A stretch of 64,000 bases of DNA from Nitrospiraceae bacterium (GCA_020632635.1 JACKFE010000001.1:434001-498000); one strand, 5' to 3'. Counted from the first letter of the stretch, positions 27,478 to 36,511 are shown. A program made the numbers and translations. The notes: generated by a model not told the origin, from the sequence alone.

Positions 27478-30400
27478 TCAATCTGCCGACTTAATCAGTT
27501 CGACATCCAAACCTAAGCTCTGCAATTCCTTGACAAGCACATTAAAGGATTCAGGGAGACCAGGTTCAAGGAAGTTTTCCCCTTTCACGATCGCCTCATA
27601 CATTCGCGATCGTCCCGGCACATCATCAGACTTGACAGTTAAAAATTCCTGAAGGGTTGAGGCCGCCCCGTAAGCCTGGAGAGCCCAAACCTCCATTTCA
27701 CCCAAACGCTGACCACCAAATTGAGCTTTTCCGCCCAATGGCTGTTGAGTCACCAGCGAGTACGGACCAATGGATCTGGCATGAATTTTATCATCAACCA
27801 AATGATGTAATTTGAGCATATACATGTACCCAACAGTAACAGGACTCTTAAAAGGTTCGCCCGTCCTCCCATCAAACACCACCGATTGACCCGACTCCGG
27901 CAATTTTGCTTTTCTCAGAAGCTCCTTAATTTCTTTCTCTGAAGCCCCATCAAAAACAGGGGTCTCCACCTTGATACCCAACGCTTTGGCGGCCCACCCC
28001 AAGTGAGTTTCCAAAATTTGTCCGACATTCATTCTGGAAGGCACACCCAATGGGTTCAAAACAATTTCTACAGGAGTTCCATCAGGAAGATAGGGCATAT
28101 CTTCTTCCGGCATTATCCTGGAGACCACGCCCTTATTCCCATGACGACCAGCCATCTTATCTCCTACTGCAATTTTTCTCTTGATGGCCAAATACACTTT
28201 TACTAACTTGATAACCCCTGGAGGCAACTCATCTCCCCTTCGAAGACGTCCAACCTTTTCATCATATTCGGTCTGAAGAATTTCAATCTGGTCCTTCGCT
28301 TCCCGTTCGGCTTCATCCAACTTCTTTTGCTCTTCGGCATCCGCCAAAATCACTCGCCTGGCATCATCATCAGTCAACTTACGAAGAACCTCCGCCGTAA
28401 TTCGACCTTTTTTCTTGAGGATAACTTCCCCACTCTCAGGGTCCATTAGATCCCGACCAACAAATTGTCCAAGCAATAATTTTCGAATTTTCCGATTTCG
28501 CTCTTCTTCTATAATTCGAAGCTCTTCCTGATAATCACGCTCAATTTTGACCCGATCATCAGTTTCGATAGTTCGAGACCGCTCGTCTTTATCAACACCC
28601 TTTCGGGAGAAAATCTTCACATCTACGACAATGCCTTCAATGCCAGGAGGGACCTGCAAGGATGTATCCTTTACATCGCCTGCTTTTTCACCAAAAATTG
28701 CTCGCAACAATTTTTCCTCAGGAGTCAACTGCGTTTCCCCCTTTGGCGTAACCTTCCCAACGAGAATGTCACCCGCCTTCACTTCAGCGCCAATCCTAAC
28801 AATCCCACTTTCGTCCAAATTCCGAAGAGCTTCCTCTCCCAGATTAGGAATATCCCTTGTAATTTCCTCTTTACCTAATTTGGTGTCTCTTGCTTCTACT
28901 TCAAACTCTTCAATATGAATGGACGTAAACGTATCTTTCTTCACAAGACGCTCACTCAGCAAAATAGCGTCCTCAAAGTTATAACCACCCCATGGCATGA
29001 AAGCTACCAACACATTCTTCCCCAAAGCTAACTCACCATGCTCCATTGCCGGTCCATCAGCGAGAACCTGCCCCATTTTTACCGGCTGCCCAATCCCAAC
29101 AATTGGAGTTTGAGTGATACACGTATTTTGATTGGTACGTTGAAACTTCACCAAATCATACGTGTCAAGAATTCTCGCTCCTTTTCTAGAATCTTCTTTG
29201 TCCTTGGCACTTGCCCGAACCACAATCCGACGGGCATCCACAGACTCGACAACACCATCACGTTTCGAAATAGCTAAATATCCAGAATCCCTGGCCACCA
29301 CAGCTTCCATCCCAGTTCCCACTAACGGCGATTCGCTTTTCAGGGTAGGGACAGCTTGGCGTTGCATATTGGACCCCATTAACGCCCGATTTGCGTCATC
29401 ATGCTCAAGAAATGGAATCAGAGCGGTTGCGACACTGACTACTTGCTTGGGCGAAACATCCAAATAGTCCACTTTATCCGGAGTGGTAATGACAAATTCA
29501 CCCCCCTCACGCGCCGTTATAGTTTCAGAAATCAATTCCTTTTCTTTATTTGTGGGAGAATTGGCCTGAGCAATGACAAATTGATCGCCATCCAACGGAG
29601 AAAGGAATTCTACGTCATCTCCAACCTTCCCCTTCCGAACTTTCCGGAAAGGGGCTTCGATAAATCCGAATTCATTAATTCTGGCGTAGGTGGCCAAGGA
29701 AGTAATGAGCCCAATATTAGGACCTTCTGGCGTCTCAATGGGGCAGATCCGACTATAGTGAGAGGGATGCACATCACGCACTTCAAAGCCTGCACGCTCC
29801 CTGGTAAGGCCACCGGGACCCAATGCGGACAAACGCCGCTTATGCGTAATCTCCGCCAATGGATTAGTCTGATCCATAAACTGGGACAACTGACTTCCCG
29901 CAAAAAATTCCTTAATGGCGGCAACAATTGGCTTCGCATTAATCAAATCATGAGGGAGAACCGTTTCCATATCCAATAGATTCATCCGCTCCTTGATACT
30001 ACGCTCCATTCGCGCCAAGCCAATTCGAATTTGATTTTCCAACAATTCTCCTACAGACCGAACCCGACGATTCCCAAGGTGGTCAATATCATCAACCTCT
30101 CCCTTGCCAGCTTTCAAGTCAACCAAACATCTGACCACCTCAACAATATCTTGAGCCGATAGAGTCCGCTGCTCCAAGGGCAAATCAAGCTTAAACCGTT
30201 TATTCATTTTAAGACGGCCAACAGGAGACAAATCATATCGCTTAGGATTTAAAAAGAGATTCTCAAACAACAACTTAGCGGACTCGATAGAAGGCATCTC
30301 ACCAGGACGAAGCCGTTTATAAATTTCCACCCAAGCTTCTTCTTTTGAATTAGTCCGCTCAGCCTCCAACGTATCCAAAATCACCGGACTTGTGGATGGA

Positions 30401-31443
30401 GTATCAAGGTAAATCACCTTAAAACTGTCCACCTTACTCTCCACAATCCTCTCCAACACAGGCAAAGTTAACCGTTGATTTTTCTCTAAAATGACTTCCT
30501 GAGTTTCAGGGTCTAAGAGTTCCGTCAAGACAGCTCTCCCAACCAAATCCTCCGGCTTAATAGGGATCTCTTTAATACCCGCAGCACGCACCTTTGCCAT
30601 CAAGGCCTTATTTAATTTGGCCCCTTCCTTCACCAATAACTCATTGGTTCCTTTTTCAAACAAATCCACAGGTGCACGCAACCCAGCATGAAGCTCCGGA
30701 TCAAGTTTTCGAGAAAGCTCTCCCTTCAGAACCCGCACCTCCTCCACTGGATAGTACATTTTCAAAAGGTCGTCTGTTGAAAAACCAAAGGCTTTCAACA
30801 GAATAGTAGCCGGCATCTTTCGTCTTCTGTCGATCCGCACATAAAGAATATCTCTGGCATCAAACTCAAAATCTAACCATGATCCTCGATAGGGGATAAT
30901 ACGACCAGAAAACAAAACCTTTCCACTTGAATGGGTCCTCCCTTTGTCATGACTAAATGAAGGCCCAGGAGAACGATGCAATTGGCTCACTGCCACACGC
31001 TCAGTACCATTCACGATAAAGGTTCCACGATCCGTCATTAAAGGCAATTCACCTACATACACCTCTTGTTCACGAACATCCAAAACGCGGTTTTTGACCG
31101 TTTTATCTTGCTGATCAAACACAACCAGCCGCACACGCAATTTGAGCGGTGCCGCCAGAGTCATTCCCTGCTCAATACATTCTCGAATGTCGTACTTTGG
31201 CGTTCCAAGTGAATAACTCGTAAATTCCAAAATCGCCGAATTATTGTAATCCATAATGGGAAAGACGCTTTTAAACGCTGCATGCAGCCCCTTTTCCTCC
31301 CGACGGTCCGGCAAAGCCTCTGCCTGCAGAAACTCTTCGTACGATCGTCGCTGCACTTCCACCAAATCTGGAATTTCAATATGTGTCCGAATCTTGGAAA
31401 AACTATGTCGCTGAACGCTGCCCTCAAAGGCTGGTTGTCCCAT
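27478..31443 (-). CDS. rpoB: DNA-directed RNA polymerase subunit beta
   Basis: A 1,321-residue subunit. The rifampicin-region residues are wild-type-like (GSQLSQFMDQTNPLAEITHK and RRLSALGPGGL). C-terminal landmarks are KMAGRHGNKGVVSRI and GGKAQFGGQRLGEMEVWALQ. It is downstream of the rplJ-rplL frame after a gap of about 93 nt, which holds a small hairpin. Confidence 0.98.
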   Translation of the reverse strand: MGQPAFEGSVQRHSFSKIRTHIEIPDLVEVQRRSYEEFLQAEALPDRREEKGLHAAFKSVFPIMDYNNSAILEFTSYSLGTPKYDIRECIEQGMTLAAPLKLRVRLVVFDQQDKTVKNRVLDVREQEVYVGELPLMTDRGTFIVNGTERVAVSQLHRSPGPSFSHDKGRTHSSGKVLFSGRIIPYRGSWLDFEFDARDILYVRIDRRRKMPATILLKAFGFSTDDLLKMYYPVEEVRVLKGELSRKLDPELHAGLRAPVDLFEKGTNELLVKEGAKLNKALMAKVRAAGIKEIPIKPEDLVGRAVLTELLDPETQEVILEKNQRLTLPVLERIVESKVDSFKVIYLDTPSTSPVILDTLEAERTNSKEEAWVEIYKRLRPGEMPSIESAKLLFENLFLNPKRYDLSPVGRLKMNKRFKLDLPLEQRTLSAQDIVEVVRCLVDLKAGKGEVDDIDHLGNRRVRSVGELLENQIRIGLARMERSIKERMNLLDMETVLPHDLINAKPIVAAIKEFFAGSQLSQFMDQTNPLAEITHKRRLSALGPGGLTRERAGFEVRDVHPSHYSRICPIETPEGPNIGLITSLATYARINEFGFIEAPFRKVRKGKVGDDVEFLSPLDGDQFVIAQANSPTNKEKELISETITAREGGEFVITTPDKVDYLDVSPKQVVSVATALIPFLEHDDANRALMGSNMQRQAVPTLKSESPLVGTGMEAVVARDSGYLAISKRDGVVESVDARRIVVRASAKDKEDSRKGARILDTYDLVKFQRTNQNTCITQTPIVGIGQPVKMGQVLADGPAMEHGELALGKNVLVAFMPWGGYNFEDAILLSERLVKKDTFTSIHIEEFEVEARDTKLGKEEITRDIPNLGEEALRNLDESGIVRIGAEVKAGDILVGKVTPKGETQLTPEEKLLRAIFGEKAGDVKDTSLQVPPGIEGIVVDVKIFSRKGVDKDERSRTIETDDRVKIERDYQEELRIIEEERNRKIRKLLLGQFVGRDLMDPESGEVILKKKGRITAEVLRKLTDDDARRVILADAEEQKKLDEAEREAKDQIEILQTEYDEKVGRLRRGDELPPGVIKLVKVYLAIKRKIAVGDKMAGRHGNKGVVSRIMPEEDMPYLPDGTPVEIVLNPLGVPSRMNVGQILETHLGWAAKALGIKVETPVFDGASEKEIKELLRKAKLPESGQSVVFDGRTGEPFKSPVTVGYMYMLKLHHLVDDKIHARSIGPYSLVTQQPLGGKAQFGGQRLGEMEVWALQAYGAASTLQEFLTVKSDDVPGRSRMYEAIVKGENFLEPGLPESFNVLVKELQSLGLDVELIKSAD

Positions 31444-31488
31444 TCGTGTCTCCTTAAGGATTATCGACCATCACTCAATGCGGCCCGC

Positions 31489-31511
31489 TGCCAGAACCAT
31501 CCTGCCTGGCA
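31489..31511 (-). promoter_or_regulatory. Hairpin in the rplL-rpoB gap
   Basis: TGCCAG-11 nt-CTGGCA forms a 6-bp stem with a large loop and no U-tract. In other bacteria this gap contains an attenuator or an RNase processing site that sets the L12:RpoB ratio; a similar role here is only a guess. Confidence 0.3.
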
Positions 31512-31536
31512 AGAAAAACCGACTCCCTCGATGATC

Positions 31537-31938
31537 CTATTTAACGTCTACCGTTGCCCCAGCGTCTTGCAACTTCTTCTTAATCGTTTCAGCTTCCTCT
31601 TTAGCTACTCCTTCTTTTACTGCTTTTGGAGCACCTTCCACCAAATCCTTTGCTTCCTTGAGTCCCAACCCAGTAATTTCTCGAACAACCTTAATCACCT
31701 GGATTTTTTTGTCGGCCGGCGCACTTGCCAGCACCACATTAAACTCTGTCTTCTCTTCGGCAGCCGGTGCCGCCCCCGCCGCTCCAGCAGGAGCCATCAT
31801 CATTCCAACCGGCGCTGCTGCGGTTACCCCAAATCGATCTTCTAAACTTTTCACTAATTCTGACAATTCCAAGACACTCATGCCCTCTATGGCTTGAATA
31901 AGATCCTCTTTTGACATCTTTACTCCGCTTGCACTCAT
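31537..31938 (-). CDS. rplL: 50S ribosomal protein L7/L12 from the internal start
   Basis: From ATG 31938 the same frame gives a normal L12 of 133 residues: an N-terminal dimerisation domain (MSKEDLIQAIEGMSVLELSE), a flexible Ala/Gly/Pro/Met hinge (about residues 39-62) and the factor-binding C-terminal domain (KKIQVIKVVREITGLGLKEA). AAAGGAG lies 8 nt upstream of the ATG, so separate initiation is likely. The ribosomal stalk needs four to six L12 copies per L10, which favours use of this start. A second Met (MSKED) seven codons in is possible. Confidence 0.85.
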   Translation of the reverse strand: MSASGVKMSKEDLIQAIEGMSVLELSELVKSLEDRFGVTAAAPVGMMMAPAGAAGAAPAAEEKTEFNVVLASAPADKKIQVIKVVREITGLGLKEAKDLVEGAPKAVKEGVAKEEAETIKKKLQDAGATVDVK

Positions 31939-32478
31939 TTCACCTTCTCCTTTCTGCGTTTTGTTTTCCTGTATTGCGGCTAATACCGCAACAATACCTC
32001 TGACAACCTGACCCAAGACACCCACAAACCCACGAATTGGACCCTGGAAAGCCGACAACAACATTGATAGCAATTCAGGCTTTGACGGCAAATCAGCGAC
32101 AGAGGATAACCGGACCGGATCCAATTCGGCTCCATCCAAAATCCCCCCCTTGACTTGCAACTTTTCTTCACATTTTTCATTTTTAATGAAATCCCGTAAA
32201 ACCTTTGCCGGCAACACCGGATCGTCAAAACCAATTACCAGAGCCGATTGCCCTCGCAACAATGGCTGCAGCGGACCCAAGGTGGTCCCACCCAATGCAC
32301 GAATAGCCATTGTATTTTTTACGACATGCATACGAGCATTCGCCTGACGAAGCTTCTTGCGCAAGTCATTCACCTGATTCACAGGCATACCGGCACACTC
32401 CGTCACAATGGCAATTCGTGCGCGAGAGAACCGATCATTCAAACTCGCAATCACCTCACTTTTTTCTGCTTGCTTCAT
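31537..32478 (-). CDS. rplJ-rplL: Ribosomal proteins L10 and L7/L12 in one continuous frame (rplJ-rplL fusion)
   Basis: The frame from ATG 32478 (AGGTGG upstream) runs 313 codons without a stop. Residues 1 to about 170 are L10: MKQAEKSEVIASLNDRFSRA, HVVKNTMAIRAL, and the C-terminal L12-docking helix ending in VVRGIVAVLAAIQE. A short polar segment (NKTQKGEGE) then leads straight into a complete L12 (133 residues). Normally rplJ ends in a stop codon before rplL. The would-be intergenic segment still contains an rplL ribosome binding site. Full read-through would give a 1:1 L10-L12 fusion, while internal initiation would supply the extra L12 the stalk needs. A sequencing or assembly error that removed the rplJ stop is the main alternative. 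Confidence 0.9.
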   Translation of the reverse strand: MKQAEKSEVIASLNDRFSRARIAIVTECAGMPVNQVNDLRKKLRQANARMHVVKNTMAIRALGGTTLGPLQPLLRGQSALVIGFDDPVLPAKVLRDFIKNEKCEEKLQVKGGILDGAELDPVRLSSVADLPSKPELLSMLLSAFQGPIRGFVGVLGQVVRGIVAVLAAIQENKTQKGEGEMSASGVKMSKEDLIQAIEGMSVLELSELVKSLEDRFGVTAAAPVGMMMAPAGAAGAAPAAEEKTEFNVVLASAPADKKIQVIKVVREITGLGLKEAKDLVEGAPKAVKEGVAKEEAETIKKKLQDAGATVDVK

Positions 32479-32508
32479 AACGTTTACCCACCTAACTGGA
32501 TTAAACAA

Positions 32509-33201
32509 TTAGCCCATTTGCTTTGCGATACTCGCACCATCCAACGGAACACCAGGCCCCATCGTACTGGAAAGCGTCGCACTCTTAATATATTTCCCTT
32601 TACTAGAGGACGGCTTTGCCTTCAAGATGGAATCAAATACCGATTGAGCATTTTCTTGGATTTGTCCACCCTGGAAAGACACCTTTCCAACCGGCACATG
32701 AACATTGCCAGCTTTATCCACTTTATATTCCACCCGCCCTTTCCGAATTTCCTGAATGGCCTTTCCCACCTCAAACGTCACCGTCCCCGTTTTGGGATTC
32801 GGCATGAGACCACGCGGCCCCAACATCTTCCCCAATTTTCCAACCGCCCCCATCATATCAGGGGTAGCAATCAAGGAATCGAAGTCCAGCCAACCCTCTT
32901 GGATTTTTTGCAATAGATCATCGTTACCGACATAATCGGCCCCGGCCTCGCGCGCCTCCTGCTCTTTCTCACCCTTGGCAACCACGGCAATCCTAACCTT
33001 CTTTCCTGTTCCATGAGGAAGCACGGTGGTCCCCCTCACCATTTGGTCTGCCCGCTTGGGGTCCACCCCCAAACGAAGAGAAAGCTCAACCGTCTCGTCA
33101 AATTTAGCAAAGGCCAATTCTTTCACAAGATGACAGGCCTCATCCAACCCGTACACTGGCCTGGTTACTTTTCCCACAGCCGCTTTGAAGTTTTTTCCCA
33201 C
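32509..33201 (-). CDS. rplA: 50S ribosomal protein L1
   Basis: A 230-residue L1-stalk protein with KFDETVELSLRLGVDPKRAD, RGTTVLPHGTGK and the GPRGLMPNPKTGTVT signature. In E. coli it represses the L11 operon. It lies between rplK and the rplJ-rplL frame. Confidence 0.97.
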   Translation of the reverse strand: MGKNFKAAVGKVTRPVYGLDEACHLVKELAFAKFDETVELSLRLGVDPKRADQMVRGTTVLPHGTGKKVRIAVVAKGEKEQEAREAGADYVGNDDLLQKIQEGWLDFDSLIATPDMMGAVGKLGKMLGPRGLMPNPKTGTVTFEVGKAIQEIRKGRVEYKVDKAGNVHVPVGKVSFQGGQIQENAQSVFDSILKAKPSSSKGKYIKSATLSSTMGPGVPLDGASIAKQMG

Positions 33202-33241
33202 TTTGTCACCTTCTTGATCGTGTTAAACACCAACCACTTCG

Positions 33242-33667
33242 TTAGTCTTGAATGCTAATCCCCATACTTCTCGCCGTCCCTGCAATGACATTCATTGCCG
33301 CCGGCACATCACAGGCATTCAGATCATCAATCTTTAGCTTAGCAATCTCCTCCAATTGCTTTGTAGTAATCATTCCCACTTTATCCTTATGGGGTACACC
33401 CGCCCCCTTAATAACGCCTGCAGCCTTTTTCAACAAATCAGATGCGGGAGGAGTCTTAGTAATAAAGCTGAAACTTCGATCTTTGTAGACCGAAATAACC
33501 ACAGGAATAATACTCCCTTCCTGCTTCTGAGTCTTGGCATTGAATTGCTTGCAAAACTCCATAATATTGACCCCATGCTGCCCCAGCGAAGGCCCCACAG
33601 GCGGAGCTGGATTTGCCTTTCCGGCGGGAATTTGCAACTTAATCTGCGTCATTACTTCTTTTGCCAT
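33242..33667 (-). CDS. rplK: 50S ribosomal protein L11
   Basis: A 141-residue GTPase-centre protein with PAGKANPAPPVGPSLGQHG, the proline-rich hinge, and the C-terminal AMNVIAGTARSMGISI block. With L10-L12 it forms the stalk base and is needed for Rel activation in many bacteria. Confidence 0.97.
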   Translation of the reverse strand: MAKEVMTQIKLQIPAGKANPAPPVGPSLGQHGVNIMEFCKQFNAKTQKQEGSIIPVVISVYKDRSFSFITKTPPASDLLKKAAGVIKGAGVPHKDKVGMITTKQLEEIAKLKIDDLNACDVPAAMNVIAGTARSMGISIQD

Positions 33668-33742
33668 CTTGTCACCTATAGATAAATTAGCTACTTAGTC
33701 GGGAACGCTTCCGCTTTACCCACGTTTTCTAAAATCTTTCTT

Positions 33743-34279
33743 CTAGGCTCGCTCTACTTGCGAAAAAACCAATTCAACGGGGGTTGAACGCCCAAATATA
33801 CTCACCAACGCTTTTATACGACCATGATCTTGATCAACTTCATCAACCATCCCATTAAAACCGAGGAAGGGCCCATCCACGATTCGCACATTATCCCCCT
33901 TCGAGAAATCAACGCGTTCTCGCGGAGCAGAAACACCAGCCTCCAATTGGGTTAAGAGAGTGGAAACTTCCTCTGGGTCCAAAGGAATTGGCCGAACCCC
34001 ACCCCCTATAAACCCAGTTACCTTTGGCGTTTCCTTAATCATGGTGATCACATCATCACTCAACAGACCTTCAGCCTCCAACAATACATACCCAGGAAAA
34101 AACTTTCGCTTGGAGGCTCGCCGCTTTCCCTCCTTAAACTCCACAACATCTTCAGTAGGAATTAATACCTGGAGAACAACATCCGACATTCCCATTTGAT
34201 TCGCACGCTCCATAATCCCGGTCTTCACTCGACCTTCATACCCAGCGTACGTGTGGATGACATACCAATGGCTTGCCAT
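33743..34279 (-). CDS. nusG: Transcription termination/antitermination protein NusG
   Basis: A 178-residue factor from ATG 34279 with a strong AAGGAG 4 nt upstream. The frame is open a further 35 codons, but that part overlaps secE and lacks a start signal. It shows HWYVIHTYAGYEGRVKTGI, the FFPGYVLLEAE core and a C-terminal KOW domain (GDNVRIVDGPFLGFNGMVDE). It links RNA polymerase to the ribosome through S10. Confidence 0.97.
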   Translation of the reverse strand: MASHWYVIHTYAGYEGRVKTGIMERANQMGMSDVVLQVLIPTEDVVEFKEGKRRASKRKFFPGYVLLEAEGLLSDDVITMIKETPKVTGFIGGGVRPIPLDPEEVSTLLTQLEAGVSAPRERVDFSKGDNVRIVDGPFLGFNGMVDEVDQDHGRIKALVSIFGRSTPVELVFSQVERA

Positions 34280-34298
34280 GAATCTCCTTCTCGATAAA

Positions 34299-34493
34299 CT
34301 AAATAATCCGACTAATGAGCCACACCAGAAAGGAATCGACCATCGAAAGATACAAAGACATGATGACTGAAAAGAGGAGGACAACAGTTGTAGATCCTAT
34401 CGTTTCCGCCTTCGTTGGATACGAAATTTTCTTCAACTCACTTCGAACATCACTCAAAAATTCAACAATCGAACCCCAGATCTTACCCAACAC
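34299..34493 (-). CDS. secE: Protein translocase subunit SecE
   Basis: A single-span membrane protein of about 64 residues, the short form found outside the enterobacteria. An amphipathic segment (FLSDVRSELKKISYPTKAET) precedes one TM helix (VVLLFSVIMSLYLSMVDSFL). GTG 34493 is chosen because GGGG lies 6 nt upstream; TTG 34511 and TTG 34490 are alternatives. It clamps the SecY halves. It sits between tRNA-Trp and nusG. Confidence 0.92.
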   Translation of the reverse strand: MLGKIWGSIVEFLSDVRSELKKISYPTKAETIGSTTVVLLFSVIMSLYLSMVDSFLVWLISRII

Positions 34494-34555
34494 AATACAC
34501 CCCTTTTTCAAAATCCACTAACCGACAATAGCAATCACCAAATATGGCAATATCT

Positions 34556-34631
34556 TGGCAGGGGCACCAGGATTCGAACCCGGACTTTCGGTTTTGGAGA
34601 CCGACGTGCTAGCCATTAACACTATGCCCCT
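34556..34631 (-). tRNA. trpT: tRNA-Trp (anticodon CCA)
   Basis: A 76-nt cloverleaf with acceptor AGGGGCA/TGCCCCT, discriminator G, an encoded 3' CCA, anticodon loop CTCCAAA and T-loop GGTTCGAATCC. It lies between rpmG and secE, a conserved position. Confidence 0.96.
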
Positions 34632-34657
34632 CCAGAAAGCTGCCCCGGCACCCAGAC

Positions 34658-34807
34658 CTACTTCACCTCTTTATGAGGTATATGCTTTCGACAAAATCGA
34701 CAGTATTTTTTTCTTTCCAATCGATCAGGATCATTTTTTTTATTTTTCATGGTCGAATAATTACGACGCTTACACTCCCCGCAAGCCAATGCAATAATCA
34801 CTCTCAT
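34658..34807 (-). CDS. rpmG: 50S ribosomal protein L33
   Basis: A 49-residue zinc-type L33 from ATG 34807, with GAGGA 6 nt upstream. It shows MRVIIALACGECKRRNYST, and the second Cys pair is YCRFCRKH. It sits between tuf and tRNA-Trp in the tuf-rpmG-trpT-secE-nusG order. Confidence 0.95.
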   Translation of the reverse strand: MRVIIALACGECKRRNYSTMKNKKNDPDRLERKKYCRFCRKHIPHKEVK

Positions 34808-34831
34808 GACAATTCCTCTATTTTAGACATA

Positions 34832-36069
34832 ACCCCCTTCACTCACACCCTAGGCCAGAATCTCGGTCACGACTCCAGCCCCCACCGTCCGCCCGCCTTC
34901 CCGCACCGCAAACCGCACCCCCTGCTCCATCGCAATCGGCGCAATCAATTCTCCCGTGAAGGAGACATTATCCCCCGGCATCACCATCTCCACCCCTGGA
35001 TTCAACTGCACCACCCCCGTGACATCCGTCGTCCGGAAATAAAACTGCGGCCGGTATCCGTTAAAGAACGGCGTATGCCGCCCCCCCTCTTCTTTCGTCA
35101 AGACATACACCTCGGCCTTAAACTTCGTATGCGGCGTGATACTCTTCGGCTTCGCCAAGACCATACCCCGCTCCACATCTTCCTTCTTGGTCCCTCGCAG
35201 CAGCGCACCAATGTTATCCCCCGCCTGCCCCTCATCCAACACCTTACGGAACATCTCCACGCCCGTCACAATCGTCGTCTGCGTCGGCTTAAGCCCCACA
35301 ATCTCAATTTCATCCCCCACCTTTACCTGCCCCCGCTCGACCCGACCCGTCACCACCGTCCCGCGCCCACTAATGGTAAACACATCCTCAATCGGCATCA
35401 GGAACGGCTTCTCTATCGCTCGCTGAGGCGTCGGAATATAGGTATCAATGGCCTCCAATAACCGCATGATCGAGGGCACCCCCACCTCACTCTGATCCCC
35501 CTCAATCGCCTTAATGGCCGAGCCAATGACCACCGGCACATCATCCCCAGGAAAGCCGTACTTACTCAACAACTCCCGCACTTCCAACTCCACCAACTCC
35601 AACAATTCCTTATCCTCAACCTTATCCGCTTTATTCAAAAACACCACGATATACGGCACCCCGACCTGCCGAGCCAATAAGATATGCTCCCGCGTCTGCG
35701 GCATCGGCCCATCAGCCGCACTCACCACCAAAATGGCCCCATCCATCTGAGCAGCACCGGTGATCATGTTCTTGACGTAATCAGCATGTCCCGGGCAATC
35801 CACGTGCGCATAGTGCCGATTCTCCGTCTCGTACTCCACATGCGAAATCGCAATCGTCAGAATTTTCGTCGGATCCCGGCGCCCTTGACTTTCACTCGCC
35901 TTGGCTACTTCGTCATAGGGCACAAATTTGGCCTTGCCCGTATCCCCCATCACCTTCGTTAAGGCTGAGGTCAGCGTGGTTTTGCCATGGTCCACGTGCC
36001 CAATCGTCCCCACATTCACATGCGGCTTCTTGCGCTCAAATTTCGCCTTCGCCATACCTTAACTCCTCC
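34832..36069. repeat. tuf direct repeat, copy 2 of 2 (partner 18823-20060)
   Basis: The second member of the apparently exact 1,238-bp repeat. The upstream boundary falls right after the ribosome binding site and the downstream boundary 18 nt past the stop codon. Sequence outside is unrelated to the partner's flanks. Confidence 0.93.
34850..36055 (-). CDS. tuf: Elongation factor Tu, copy in the tRNA-tuf-secE operon
   Basis: This 401-residue protein is identical to that at 18841, with the same GTP-binding motifs (GHVDHGKTT, DCPGHADY, NKAD). It is preceded by tRNA-Tyr, tRNA-Gly and tRNA-Thr and followed by rpmG, tRNA-Trp, secE and nusG, the classical tufB context. Its C-rich codon bias contrasts with the AT-richer genes on either side. 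Confidence 0.98.
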   Translation of the reverse strand: MAKAKFERKKPHVNVGTIGHVDHGKTTLTSALTKVMGDTGKAKFVPYDEVAKASESQGRRDPTKILTIAISHVEYETENRHYAHVDCPGHADYVKNMITGAAQMDGAILVVSAADGPMPQTREHILLARQVGVPYIVVFLNKADKVEDKELLELVELEVRELLSKYGFPGDDVPVVIGSAIKAIEGDQSEVGVPSIMRLLEAIDTYIPTPQRAIEKPFLMPIEDVFTISGRGTVVTGRVERGQVKVGDEIEIVGLKPTQTTIVTGVEMFRKVLDEGQAGDNIGALLRGTKKEDVERGMVLAKPKSITPHTKFKAEVYVLTKEEGGRHTPFFNGYRPQFYFRTTDVTGVVQLNPGVEMVMPGDNVSFTGELIAPIAMEQGVRFAVREGGRTVGAGVVTEILA

Positions 36070-36095
36070 ACTACTCAGAAACTTAATTGTTTTTC

Positions 36096-36171
36096 TGGAG
36101 CCCACGACGCGGATCGAACGCGTGACCTCGTCCTTACCAAGGACGTGCTCTACCAACTGAGCTACATGGGC
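36096..36171 (-). tRNA. thrT: tRNA-Thr (anticodon GGT)
   Basis: A 76-nt cloverleaf with acceptor GCCCATG pairing CGTGGGC (one G-T pair), anticodon loop TTGGTAA and encoded CCA. It is 40 nt upstream of tuf and probably co-transcribed. Confidence 0.96.
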
Positions 36172-36255
36172 TCATCGCCTTCATAAATTTATCTTGAAAA
36201 ATGTAATTCCATGGCTTAATTCATCGAGAAATCAAAATATTTGAGCTATCAGGAT

Positions 36256-36330
36256 TGGAGCGGGCGACGGGATTTGAACCCGCGACACACAGCTTGGAAG
36301 GCTGCGACTCTACCACTGAGCTACGCCCGC
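36256..36330 (-). tRNA. glyT: tRNA-Gly (anticodon TCC)
   Basis: A 75-nt cloverleaf with acceptor GCGGGCG/CGCCCGC, anticodon loop CTTCCAA, T-loop GGTTCAAATCC and encoded CCA. It is the second tRNA of the Tyr-Gly-Thr-tuf transcript. Confidence 0.96.
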
Positions 36331-36426
36331 GCAAAAACCCTAGCACTTTCCTTCACATACAATGGATCATCAATTCACGCCAATCCTTAATAACAAGGAC
36401 ATCCAAAATCCTCCTCGCTAACAACA

Positions 36427-36511
36427 TGGTGGGCAGGCAAGGGTTCGAACCTTGGAAGCCGATGGCAGCAGATTTACAGTCTGCCCCCGTTGACCACTTG
36501 GGTACCTGCCC
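36427..36511 (-). tRNA. tyrT: tRNA-Tyr (anticodon GTA)
   Basis: An 85-nt class II tRNA with acceptor GGGCAGG/CCTGCCC, anticodon loop CTGTAAA, a long variable arm and encoded CCA. It is the first gene of the tRNA-tuf transcript. Confidence 0.96.

Noticed and set aside
34280..34384. 35-codon N-terminal extension of NusG
   Set aside because: Overlaps secE, has no start signal and is absent from the NusG family; AAGGAG before ATG 34279 decides the start.
34555..34797. 80-codon plus-strand frame over tRNA-Trp and rpmG
   Set aside because: Antisense to a tRNA and to the supported L33 gene.
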